Origin: Armigeres subalbatus
Lineage: Eukaryota; Arthropoda; Insecta; Diptera; Culicidae
Direction: 5' to 3'
Length of the DNA: 64,000 nucleotides
NCBI RefSeq assembly: GCF_024139115.2
Contig: NC_085141.1
Location: 41,661,065 to 41,725,064 of the forward strand
How positions within the stretch are numbered: the first letter of the stretch is position 1; every line of letters starts with the position of its first letter. The position numbers and the translations under genes were made by a program. The notes under the pieces are model-generated. The model searched no databases and was not told the origin of the DNA. It saw only the letters and a program-made list of their open reading frames with translations. This document shows, one piece after another, positions 48,567 to 60,389 of this stretch.

Positions 48567-51185
48567 CTATTTTATACTAAGGGTACAAGGAGTTAATCGT
48601 TGCAATAGAAGATTGCAACGATTTTTGTCTAACATTGGAAATTATTTTGTTGGACATTTGTTGCAATGTCTCAATATTAGAAATTCTATGAAGTTCATTG
48701 GTACTATACCACGGAGGCAACTTCAGAATCATTTTCAGAATTTTATTTTGAATCCTCTGAAGTGCCTTCTTTCTGGTATTGCAGCAACTAATCCATATTG
48801 GCACAGCATACAACATGGCAGGTCTAAAAATTTGTTTGTAAATCAAAAGTTTGTTCTTAAGACAAAGTTTTGATTTTCTGTTTATAAGTGGATATAGACA
48901 CTTAATATATTTGTTACATTTGGCTTGAAGGCCTTCAATGTGACTTTTAAAAGTCAATTTTTGATCTAGCAGAAGTCCTAAATATTTAGCTTCGCTAGAC
49001 CAATTAATTAGAACCCCATTCATAGTGACAATATGTATGCTAGAAGGTTTCAAATAAGAAGCTCACGGCTTATGTGAGAAAATTATAAGCTGAGTTTTGG
49101 AAGCATTCGGGGAAATTTTCCATTTTCGCAAGTAAGTGGAGAAAATATCCAAACATTTTTGCAATTACTACAAATGGCACGTGTCATCTGCAAACAAATA
49201 TTTTTGATACTCTGGTGGTAAATCAGGTAAGTCAGAAGTAAAAATGTTATACAATATGGGCCCCAGTATGCTGCCTTGGGGACACCAGCCCTTACAGGTA
49301 ATCTATCAGATTTAGTATTCTGATAGTTTACCTGCAGTGAGCGATCTGATAAATAATTTTGGATCAGTTTAATGATGTACAGAGGAAAATTAAAATTCAT
49401 CAATTTTACAATCAAACCTTCATGCCAAACACTGTCAAATGCTTTCTCTATATCAAGAAGAGCAACTCCAGTCGAATATCCTTCAGATTTGTTGAGCCGA
49501 ATTAAGTTCGTAACTCTTAATAACTGATGAGTGGTTGAATGCCCATGGCGAAAACCAAATTGCTCATCAGCAAAAATAGAATTGTCATTAATATGAACCA
49601 TCATTCTATTTAAAATAATCTTTTCAAACAGTTTGCTTATTGAAGAAAGCAAACTGATTAGGCGATAACTAGAAGCCTCAGCTGGATTTTTGTCCGGCTT
49701 CAAAATTGGAACAACTTTGGCGTTTTTCCATTTATCTGGAAAGTATGCCAATTGAAAACATTTGTTAAATAAATTAACTAAAAAGGATAAAGAGCTCTCA
49801 GGAAGTTTTTTGATAAGTATGTAGAAAATACCATCATCACCCGGGGCTTTCATATTTTTAAATTTTCTAGTAATAGATCTCACTTCATCCAAATTGGTTC
49901 CCAACGAAGGGTCAAAAACATTCTCTTGATTGAGAATGTCTTCGAAGCTCCGTGTAACCTGATCCTCAATTGGACTAGTGAGACCTAGACTAAAATTATG
50001 GGCACTCTCGAACTGCTGAGCAAGTTTTGAGCCTTTTCGCCATTTGTTAATAAAATTTTATTTCCTTCTTTAAGCGCTGGAATTGGCTTTTGAGGTTTTT
50101 AAGAATTTTTAATGTTAATTTCCAAAAGGGTTTCGAACTGGGATCCAACTTCGAGACATTATTCTCAAAGTTGGTATTTCAGAATAGCGAAACGTTTTTT
50201 AATTTCATTTTGCAAATCTCGCCAATAACTTTCAACGCGGGATCGCGAGTTCTTTGGTATTGCCTTCTTCTCACATTTTTAAGACGGATCAGTAGCTGAA
50301 GATCGTCGTCAATAATAATGGAGTTGAATTTAACTTCACATTTCGGAATTGCAATGCCTCTGGCTTCGACAATTAAATTTGTCAAAGATACGAGAGCATT
50401 ATCAATATCACTTTTGGTATCGAGAGGAATATCAACATCAAAATTCCTATCGGTATACGTTTTATAGAGAATCCCAATCAGCTCTATGATAATTAAAAGT
50501 AGAGCTGATTGGATTATAAATGGCTTCTTGTGAGATTTCAAATGTCACAGGAAGATGATCAGAGTCAAAGTCAGCATGAGTTACCAATTGGCCACACAGC
50601 TGACTTGAATCCGTTAAAACTAAATCAATTGTAGAAGGATTTCGACTGGAAGAAAACAAGTTGGTCCATTGGGATATTGAATAGTATAATATCCCGCAGA
50701 ACAATCTTCAAATAAAATTTTACCATTGGAATTGCTTTGAGCATTATTCCATGAACGGTGTTTGGCATTGAAGTCACCAATTACGAAGAATTTTGATTTG
50801 TTGCGAGTCAGAATTTGAAGATCAGCTTTCAACAAATTCTTTTGCTGCCCATTGCATTGAAAAGGCAAGTAGGCTGCAATGAAGGAAAATTGTCCGAAAT
50901 TTGTTTCAACAGAAACTCCCAAGGTTTCAAATGAAGAATACAATTTATGTTTGATACGTTTATTAATGACAATGGCGACCCCACCACAGGCGCTGTCAAG
51001 ACGATCATTTCTGTAGATAAAATAGTTTGGATCTCTTTAATGGAGAGTCCTGGTTTTAAATACGTTTCAGTTATAATGGCAATATGCACATTATGAACTG
51101 AAAGGAAGTTGAATAATTCATCTTCCTTACCCTTTAGAGAGCGGGCATTCCAATTTAGAACTTTCACACAATTATTTGGATCCAT
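48567..51185 (-). pseudogene. Jockey ORF2 (endonuclease-RT), copy 2
   Basis: Starts ATG at 51185 (MDPNNCVKVLNWNARSLKG). Endonuclease motifs: NWNARSL, IITETYLKPG, FVIGDFNAKHRSWN, and DSDHLPVTFE. RT: KAPGDDGI, VVPILKPDKNP, SYRLISLLSSISK, FGFRHGHST, VALLDIEKAFDSVWHEGL, a GVPQGSILGP-equivalent disrupted by a missing T near 49290, FADDT-equivalent near 49180, and the C-terminal RPAMLYAVPIW, KALQRIQNKILKMIL segment. It ends at TAG 48569-48567. It encodes no RNase H. At least three frameshifts make it non-functional as assembled. Confidence 0.85.
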
Positions 51186-52598
51186 TGAAACGGAGTCCGA
51201 TAACAATTTTTTGTGTGTACTTTATACCAACCTGAACAGCTTCAGGAATGGTATTTGCTTTGAACATTGCATCAATCATGTGATGCAATTGTTCATGTGA
51301 TGCAAAAATCAAAATCGGAAGCAGTCATGCTACCTGAATCGGCAACATGACCGTTATTTTCTGTTGGGACATGGGTATAAACCTCATTTTGAGAAGAGAA
51401 ATTTGGTCTACCAGCAGTGATGTTTGCATACGTAGGTACATTGGAAAAATTGGAATTTACTGAAGTGCTTGCTACCCGTTGACGAGCGGCAAAATTTGTT
51501 TGTGAATTGTGGTGGGTATGAATTGCTCGACCGGTAACTGGTTTCGAAATTTGAGCGTTTGAAAAATTTCTACCCGTCGAATCTGGGATCCGATTGGAAT
51601 TTCCCGTCATCAATTTTGCACGGGAATTCAAAACTTTTTTGCGTGAAGGGCATTCCCAGAAATTGGATTTATGATTGCCCCACAATTTGCACATTTAAAT
51701 TTATTGGAATCTTCTCTCACAGGACATGCGTCCTTGGCGTGAGAGGTTCCACCACAAATCATGCATTTAGCATCCATGTGACAATGTTTGGTTCCATGAC
51801 CCCACTTTTGGCACTTACGGCACTGGGTAGGGTTTTGGAAATTTCCCCACCCACCCCCAGGCCTGCGGAAATGTTCCCATGTAATACGGACATGGGACAT
51901 AATGCAGGCCTTTTCCAACTTTTCATATTATTTAGTTCACTTTTGTTAAAATGAACTAAATAAAATTCTTGAGAAATGCCCCTCTGGGAAGTACCAGAAT
52001 GGGATTTCTTTTTCATCTTAATTACTTGGACTGGTGAAAATCCAAGTAATTGAGAAATTTCAATTTTAATCTCATCCAGTGATTTGTCATCACTGGGGAG
52101 ACCTTTCAAGACGACTTTGAACAATCGCTCAGTTTTGTCGTCGTATGTGAAGAATTTATGGCGCTTCTCAGTTAAATAGTGAAGAAGACGTTTGCGATCG
52201 TCAAAGGATCCCGGCAAGACGCGGCAGTCACCCTTCCTAGCAATCTGAAATGAAACCTTGATCCCCTGAAGGTTACTCAAGATTTCATTCCGAAAGCCAG
52301 AAAACTCGGCAACAGATACCACAATTGGCGGAATCCTTTGTTTCTTCGCATGAATCGAATCACCTGGGCTAAAGGTAGATTCGATTTGCTCAATTTCATC
52401 ATTAATCAAATCGAACTGATTGCTCAGTTCGATAGGAGAAGAAACAATGTCAACATTAGATTTAGAAGGAATATCTGAAGTCTCCAGCTTCCTTCTATTT
52501 TTTCCGCGCTTGGGCAGGACGGTCTTGAAACCTTGTTTCTTAGAAGGAAGTGGAGAGTTCAGAGACTCCCCCTTCCTCTTGTTTTTGTTAATACTCAT
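51172..52598 (-). pseudogene. Jockey ORF1 (gag-like), copy 2
   Basis: ATG at 52598 (MSINKNKRKGES), open for 279 codons to 51759. A one-base loss (TTT to TT at 51917-51918) breaks the frame after NNMKS, just before the zinc knuckles, which are intact in the next frame. The C-terminus differs from copy 1 by a small rearrangement near 51290-51310. The stop (51174-51172) overlaps the ORF2 ATG by 14 nt, as in copy 1. Confidence 0.85.
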
Positions 52599-52863
52599 TG
52601 CTGAGCGTGGAGACGTGACCTTCTAAGAGGTATTTTCCCAGAACGGTGTCCCTGCAGGATTACCACCGCTTGTCGGAATTTTACTTCCGCAAACGGGTCC
52701 AACGTAAAACGAAGGCACGGGTCCTTGCAAAGATCGTAACGGGATCAGTGGGTACAAATAGCGCTAAGAAGCACCGTTGAAATTAAAATAGCTTCGGGTA
52801 GTATTAAAAACTTCCTTCCGCAAAGAGAGAAAGAACCGCACAGCACGAAAGCACGATGCGGTC

Positions 52864-52877
52864 TGATTGATGCAATG
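52864..52877 (+). repeat. Target duplication of nested Jockey copy 2 (right)
   Basis: TGATTGATGCAATG, partner of 48327-48340. From 52878 ORF1 of copy 1 resumes (FKANTIPEAVQVG). Confidence 0.9.
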
Positions 52878-52956
52878 TTCAAAGCAAATACCATTCCTGA
52901 AGCTGTTCAGGTTGGTATAAAGTACACACAAAAAATTGTTATCGGACTCCGTTTCA

Positions 52957-55622
52957 ATGGATCCAAATAATTGTGTAAAAGTTCTAAATTGGAATGCCCG
53001 CTCTCTAAAGGGTAAGGAAGATGAATTATTCAACTTCCTTTCAGTTCATAATGCGCATATTGCCATTATAACTGAAACGTATTTAAAACCAGGACTCTCC
53101 ATTAAAAGAGATCCAAATTATTTTATCTACAGAAATGATCGTCTTGACAGCGCCTGTGGTGGGGTCGCCATCGTCATTAATATACGTATCAAACATAAAT
53201 TATTTTCTTCGTTTGAAACCAAAGTTTTTGAAACCTTGGGAGTTTCTGTTGAAACAAATTTTGGTCAATTTTCCTTCATTGCAGCCTATTTGCCTTTTCA
53301 ATGCAATGGGCAGCAAAAGAATTTGTTGAAAGCTGATCTTCAAATTCTGACTCGCAACAAATCAAAATTCTTCGTAATTGGTGACTTCAATGCCAAACAC
53401 CGTTCATGGAATAATGCTCAAAGCAATTCCAATGGTAAAATTTTATTTGAAGACTGTTCTGCGGGATATTATACTATTCAATATCCCAATGGACCAACTT
53501 GTTTTTCTTCCAGTCGAAATCCTTCTACAATTGATTTAGTTTTAACGGATTCAAGTCAGCTGTGTGGCCAATTGGTAACTCATGGAACTCATAACTGACT
53601 TTGACTCTCTTCATCTTCCTGTGACATTTGAAATCTCACAAGAAGTCATTAATAGTACAATCAGCTCTACTTTTAATTATCATAGAGCTGATTGGGATTT
53701 ATATAAAACGTATATCAATAGGAATTTTGATGTTGATATTCCTCTCGATACCAAAAGTGATATTGATAATGCTCTCGTATCTTTGACAAATTTAATTGTC
53801 GAAGCCAGAGGCATTGCAATTCCTAAATGTGAAATTAAATTCAACTCCATTATTATTGACGACGATCTTCAGCTACTGATCCGTCTTAAAAATGTGAGAA
53901 GAAGGCAATACCAAAGAACTCGCGATCCCGCGTTGAAAGTTATTTGGCGAGAATTGCAAATTGAAATTAAAAAACGTTTCGCTATTCTGAGAAATACCAA
54001 CTTTGAGAATAATGTCTCGAAGTTGGATCCCAGTTCGAAACCCTTTTGGAAATTAACAAAAATTCTTAAGAAACCTCAAAAGCCAATTCCAGCGCTTAAA
54101 GAGGGAAATAAAATTTTATTAACAAATGGCGAAAAGGCTCAAAAACTTGCTCAGCAGTTCGAGAGTGCCCACAATTTTAGTCTAGGTCTCACTAGTCCAA
54201 TTGAGGATCAGGTTACACGGAGCTTCGAAGACATTCTCAATCAAGAGAATGTTTTTGACCCTTCGTTGGGAACTAATTTGGATGAAGTGAGATCTATTAC
54301 TAGAAAATTTAAAAATATGAAAGCCCCGGGTGATGATGGTATTTTCTACATACTTATCAAAAACTTCCTGAGAGCTCTTTATCCTTTTTGGTTAATTTAT
54401 TTAACAAATGTTTTCAATTGGCATACTTTCCAGATAAATGGAAAAACGCCAAAGTTGTTCCAATTTTGAAGCCGGACAAAAATCCAGCTGAGGCTTCTAG
54501 TTATCGCGCAATCAGTTTGCTTTCTTCAATAAGCAAACTGTTTGAAAAGATTATTTTAAATAGAATGATGGTTCATATTAATGACAATTCTATTTTTGCT
54601 GATGAGCAATTTGGTTTTCGCCATGGGCATTCAACCACTCATCAGTTATTAAGAGTTACGAACTTAATTCGGCTCAACAAATCTGAAGGATATTCGACTG
54701 GAGTTGCTCTTCTTGATATAGAGAAAGCATTTGACAGTGTTTGGCATGAAGGTTTGATTGTAAAATTGATGAATTTTAATTTTCCTCTGTACATCATTAA
54801 ACTGATCCAAAATTATTTATCAGATCGTTTCACTGCAGGTAAACTATCAGAATACTAAATCTGATAGATTACCTGTAAGAGCTGGTGTTCCCCAAGGCAG
54901 CATACTGGGGCCCATATTGTATAACATTTTTACTTCTGGCTCACCTGATTTACCCCCATGGTGTCAATTTGCAGATGACACGGGCCTTTTGCCAAAGGGC
55001 GAAGCCTTCGTGTCATTTGTAGTAGATTGCAAAAAAGTTTGGATATTTGCTCCACTTACTTGCAAAAATGGAAAACTTCCCTGAACGCTTCCAAAACTTC
55101 GCTCATAATTTTCCCACATAAGCCGAGAGCTTCTTATTTGAAACCTTCTAGCAGACATATTGTCACTATGATTGGGGTTCCAATTGATTGGTCTAGCGAA
55201 GCTAAATATTTAGGACTTCTGCTAGATCAAAATTAACTTTTAAAAATCACATTGAAGGCCTTCAAGCCAAATGTAACAAATATATTAAGTGTCTATATCC
55301 ACTTATAAACAGAAAATCAAAACTTTGTCTTAAGAACAAACTTTTGATTTACAAACAAATTTTTAGACCTGCCATGTTGTATGCTGTGCCAATATGGACT
55401 AGTTGCTGCAATACCAGAAAGAAGGCACTCCAGAGGATTCAAAATAAAATTTTGAAAATGATTCTGAAGTTGCCTCCGTGGTATAGTACCAATGAACTTC
55501 ATAGAATTTCTAATATTGAGACATCGCAACAAATGTCCAACAAAACAATTTCAATTTTAGATAAAAATCGTTGCAATCTTCTATTGCAACGATTAACTCC
55601 TTGTACCCTTAGTATAAAATAG
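52957..55622 (+). pseudogene. Jockey ORF2 (endonuclease-RT), copy 1
   Basis: I start it at ATG 52957 (MDPNNCVKV) because that ATG overlaps the ORF1 stop (52968-52970) in both copies; upstream in-frame TTG codons are less likely. Endonuclease to 53600: NWNARSL, ETYLKPG, VIGDFNAKHRSWN; the DSDHLPV motif reads DSLHLPV here (Asp to Leu at a catalytic position). RT: KAPGDDGI near 54325, AISLLSSISK, DIEKAFDSVWHEGL near 54716, GVPQGSILGP near 54885, FADDT near 54970. The C-terminus ends TPCTLSIK. Frameshifts occur near 53590, 54370, 54828 and 55230. Dead as assembled. Confidence 0.85.
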
Positions 55623-55853
55623 GTTAAGATTAGTTTAAGTTGAAAACATTGTAATTCCTACATGGTTCAATTCAACCAGAGGAAAAATTCTAACTGCCAG
55701 AGGCAATTGAAATGTATTCATAATAACTAAAAAGTAACATAGCAAATAAGGATGATAGTGTTAAGAAAACACGGAACACCTAGTCTAAGAGATGAATGCA
55801 TGTGTTAGATAATTAGCAAATAAAATTAGTTAAAAAAAAAAAAAAAAAAAAAA

Positions 55854-55867
55854 AGTCCATTGGGCGT
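55854..55867 (+). repeat. 3' target duplication of Jockey copy 1
   Basis: AGTCCATTGGGCGT immediately after the poly(A), partner of 46745-46758. Confidence 0.9.
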
Positions 55868-55973
55868 AAATACGGCAGATCTCGCTTTTCTCGCCGTTCA
55901 TTCCTTGATTCGATGGACTGTCGTTCCTTTACCAGCCTGAACGCGCCACAGTAAGCGCAGTAGATGCACAAGT

Positions 55974-56215
55974 AGCCAAATCGCACCAAGCGCCACCGAA
56001 AAATTACCCATTTTTCTGCTCAAGCTTTCGTTTAGCAGATTTAATTTATCGCAAATCGTATCAGATTTTCATCGACCCCATAACTGAAACAAATATACGT
56101 ATGAATTGATATGAAAATATTTCCGTTTTCCTTGTACGAACAAAATACCAGAAGTCAGTCGAAAAGCCGCTTAATGCGAGCCCTCAAAAAGCCGCTTGAT
56201 GAAGAACCCCGACCA
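55974..56215 (+). repeat. Interspersed repeat, copy 1 of 2 in window
   Basis: Shares CACCAAGCGCC, AACAAAATA, CAGTCGAAAAGCCGCTTA and GAACCCCGACCA, in order, with 59097-59330. Class unknown. Confidence 0.6.
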
Positions 56216-57254
56216 AGAAGTTTAAGATTGCTAATGTCGTTTAAAATATTGTGATCAACATGTTTTGTTCGAAACGTAACTTTATATGTCAGATGTCTAT
56301 GTTTTTCATCACAGTAGCCCATTCTTGAGAACAAACTTCCAGGACTCGCATGCTGCTGCATCACTCACGCAGTCCCATCCGAGCAGGAGAAATTACCTTA
56401 ATAATATCTCATTCTATTATTGATACCATTCTCTGTTATAAACTAGCCTTGCATAAGAGGTCAAATACCAAAAAAAAATACCAAAAATTAATATGCGCAA
56501 TACTTCAGGCATATTTTACCTCTGCATAGTTCATACTAATTACTGTTATTGAGGTCGTCGCTCCTGCTCGGGCACCGCTCTAGAGAACGGCAAGCGTGCT
56601 TTTTTCGGAGGTGTGGACGACGGTGCTAGTCCTGGAAGATTAAAGAAAAAAGCACATTATTCAAATACATATTTATATTGTTTTTAAATCCTCCAAAATT
56701 AACCAAAATAATTATTTTCTAAGATATGTATTTGTTCCTAATATTTCGTTATTTTCTCTTTTTTCTTTCAGGTTTGTTAAACTGCTTCAAGGATGTCTTG
56801 ATAGGTAACTTATTTACTAATATTTTTGATTGGAATGAATAAATAAATGTGACATATCCACAACATGATGACTTGTTCAATATTTTATAATCAAAACTGA
56901 GATAAAGATGGTCATTAAGTGAGTGTTATGTTAAAGCAATCACATATTTACGGCATACATACTTCGTAGATTGAAAATTAGGGATACTCACGGTTCTTTG
57001 ATATATTGGAGAAATAAAATCTTTGACACCAATTTAAAAATAAGAGATTATCACTCCTGTCCACTTTCATTGTTACTATAACTAACAAAAGATATCAACA
57101 GCTTTGGAGGATTTGCAAATATCACAGTTGGGAAAAATGAATTTGTTGAATCAGAATTTGCCTGAATTAGGTAGATAATGTGTCCATGATGACTCGGGTT
57201 GACTTCGAGTTATCGAGTTGAAATAATTTCTACTTTTTTGGAAACTAAAATGCA
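56216..57254. other. AT-rich unique DNA
   Basis: No frame, fold or repeat recognised. Confidence 0.4.
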
Positions 57255-57724
57255 TAGGGGAGAACAGTCCATAAGGCACCCTTGGGCCTCATTCAATAAA
57301 CCACTCATTTAATCTGTTGTAAGATATTTATGAACGCATATTACCATCACATTGAAAAAAATAAGCAAAATCCTTTCATATGCACTCAAATTTGACAATT
57401 TGCGATTCCTCCACCTCACCCGTAAGATTGTCGTTCAATCCATTAAGGAAAAACAAACAACCATGCGTTTATCATTATTTTACATACAATTGAGTCATTT
57501 TACACCACCATACGGGCGTTTTGCCCCAGACCTATTTTCAAAACATTTTTTTTAATTTGTAAGAAATTCATGAAAATCTTATTGTTTTGAATAGGAGATC
57601 ATTGTGAAATGTAGCTGGGTTTGAAAATTTTGCATCTATACTTGAAATGGTTCGGTATTCTTGTTCATATGGGTGAAAACATCGAAAAAGCTTAAGGGGT
57701 GCATTTTGGACCGTTTTCCCCGTA
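57255..57724. mobile_element. Possible MITE, TA-flanked
   Basis: TA-GGGGAGAACAGTCC at the left and, inverted, TA-CGGGGAAAACGGTCC at the right: about 26-bp imperfect terminal repeats. 470 bp, non-coding. Confidence 0.5.
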
Positions 57725-59096
57725 CGAATGGACATACCAATCGTCCAAGATTTAAAAACCGTAACCTATTTTTGCGTTTTCTACCGTGAAAAGGTACTGA
57801 CAAGTCTCTCATTAATTTTATATGTTTGTACAATCAACATAATTGCAATGTATAAAAACCCCGCCAACGCTAATCGAAACAATTAACTGCTTCACAGGCA
57901 ATTTGTAGCGAATTTCGGTTATACACCAACGCCTCCACACCCCGCGAAATGATTTCGGCCATTTAGTGCAAGTTTATTTAAATTTGCTGCCGCCGAAAGG
58001 AAGTAGGTACCGATTGCTGCCAGTCACTGGCGATGTTCATAAGCGGATTTGTAATTCATAGTGGATGATGGTTCCTGTGGAAAACGCCTGGGCCGAAATT
58101 ATTCGCCAAATTTCGTAATTTGGGTTTCCCACCAAATGGCCATCATCGCGCTGCTACTAACCGAGAAGGTGATGGACAACGCTAACGATTTAATGAGCAA
58201 AGCATGCCATGCACCGCCGCTGTTGATGGGATAAATGAGCTACTTGGATGGCAGTTGGTTTCCGGTTGCCAATTTTCGAAACAAGAATTCGGGTTTTTTT
58301 CTCACTAGACAAAAATGGACATTGTTTCTTGAGTCGCTTGACTTTTTTTTCTACAATCGAAATGTAAATGACCGTTAGCGTGCGATACGCCACGCTCCAC
58401 GTAGCCACACCACATCCCACTTGGTATGCAGTTCAGGGAAGAAAAAACCCATGTCCGAGCTGAATGTGCACAAATCGAACAAGCCATATTATGATCGTGC
58501 GGTCTACCAAGACGTCGCCTGACTGGCGATAAAACAACATTGGAGACCTTCTCCGTTTTTAGATGAAAGCGAAAATATGGGTAGGAGAGGGTATGTTTGC
58601 ATGCTCAATGCTGGACACTCAGGCCAGGGGGGTGTTCGTTCGAGGGAAGAATTTAGGTCAAACACCTGCAATTTGAGACTTTCCTTGTTCGGTTCGGTGG
58701 CGGCGCAGGCGGCAACAGTTGTTCGTGGCTTTAATCACAAAGTTTTTTTTTTGGTTTGGTTGGTTGGTTGTACGCCGCTTGCCGGTGGAAAAATGACACG
58801 ACTAGTGTCGGAAGTTTTTATGGTAGCGTAGGCTACAGAGCTGCTCGTGGCTCGAGCTGCCTTCGATGTCAGGCAACAATCGTTGTTGGGTTGGGTCAGG
58901 TTGCTTCAAATGGTAGGGAAATTGAGCAAGGGTTCAGTGGGGTCCCTACATGGAGTCACTGGAAAAGCGAGATAAGTGGGATCAATTTACGTTGCGCTTT
59001 GGGTGGTTCGTCGCACTCGAGGGAGAAATTGTGGATATGTAGATGAATGCGGGTGGTTTATCGCAAAATTGATATATTTATGATATGGTCAGGGTG
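57725..59096. other. Unique DNA, nothing recognised
   Basis: 58000-59050 is less AT-rich with overlapping short frames on both strands (such as 58577-58831 and 58756-59046). None has a signature. Confidence 0.35.
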
Positions 59097-59330
59097 CTGC
59101 CAAATCACACCAAGCGCCAATGAAAAAATTCAATTTTTTTTGCCAAATTTTCCGTGTAACAGATTCAATTAATCACAAATAGCTTCGAACATTGTTTGCC
59201 ATAACTGAGGATATCCTACAACAAAAGTACGCATGAATTGCCTTAACATATTTTCCGTTTTCATCTTGCGAACAAAATATCACAATTCAGTCAAAAAGCC
59301 GCTTAGTGCGGCTTGGCTGAACCCCGACCA
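59097..59330 (+). repeat. Interspersed repeat, copy 2 of 2 in window
   Basis: Diverged relative of 55974-56215. Confidence 0.6.
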
Positions 59331-60389
59331 TATGAGGACTTTTTATTATATTAATAAATAAATATATTGATACTGTTTAGGATCGTCCTACTTGAGTGGT
59401 TATACAACAGTGAAGCACATGTGACGATTGGGCAAATCAAACATCCGAAAGATACTCAATTTAAGTACGGGGTCTTGAACTTGACTCGACGAGTTAAGTC
59501 AAATACGAAATGGTGGTCGGAATGCAAATATTACAAAGTGGTGAAATCAAATCATCTTACGACATTCCACTAAACGAGCTTAGAATAATTTTCTGTTTAA
59601 CTCACAGTTGATTATTTTTTTAAATTTCTACCATGCTACGTCGAAATAAGCGTAATTGAAAGCTCATGTTGCTAATTGACAACTCATTTAGGAGAATTTT
59701 AATAGGGCATATAGTCATAGCGGTTAGCTCTCGAACTAGGATCCATAAATGTCAGATCCGAAGATCCAAAGCAGATGGATTTTGTTCTTTTGGTATGACT
59801 CTTGAAATTAGAAATCGAGTTTGAAGGAATGAGCAAACGCAGTTTTAAGATGCAGCAATTCTCAAGCGTTGCACTGGCAAGATTTCACATTCCTAATGGC
59901 ATTTTACAAAATATGCCACATTTTTCTGGGCTGTTGAAGAAAAACTGATTTCCTTGCAATTTTGCAAGATATTTTAGAATGAAAAATATGTAACTTTTTC
60001 AAGTGAATTCATTTTGTTTCATTACACAATTTCTTCATTGTCGATAGTGGAAGAAAACTGTCGGAAGTAGAACCGCCTCAAAGCTCATACAAGTACCGAA
60101 AGAAGGAACTTATTTCAAATCTTCAAAACGACGAAATCAAACAGAACAACAAGTTTAAAATAATCTCATCGCGAAAATTAAGAAGATGATCACTGATGGT
60201 ATCAATGGTATCACCGGATAAGGGACTTGCACCAGGCTGTAGGTTAAGGTTGGCAGAATCAGATTATCTTGTGCAGTGGTGATAATTATTATCGCTTTTT
60301 GAGCGACAAAAAACGCAGCAATTAATCTGGAGTCTTTACCGCATCTGGATCAACGCTGTATATTTTTTCCGTGGCTAACTATATTGGCT
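59331..60389. other. AT-rich unique DNA
   Basis: Nothing recognised. Confidence 0.4.

Larger units (their letters stand above)
48341..52864 (-). mobile_element. Jockey-clade LINE copy 2, full-length, antisense, nested
   Basis: Poly(A) seen as T16 at 48341-48356. The 5' end is at about 52863 with the same TCAGACCGCATCG start as copy 1. It is near-identical to copy 1 along its length, including UTRs. Target duplication is 13-14 bp. Both ORFs carry frameshifts. This insertion post-dates copy 1. Confidence 0.93.
46761..55853 (+). mobile_element. Jockey-clade LINE copy 1, interrupted by copy 2
   Basis: A LINE with two ORFs, beginning near TCAGACCGCATCG and ending in a tail of about 22 A (55832-55853), with a 14-bp target duplication on both sides. 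ORF1 is gag-like and ORF2 has endonuclease and RT without RNase H, the Jockey arrangement. A second, antisense copy (48341-52864) lies within the last 30 or so codons of ORF1. Without it the element would be about 4.55 kb. It is full-length at the 5' end as judged against copy 2. Confidence 0.92.
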
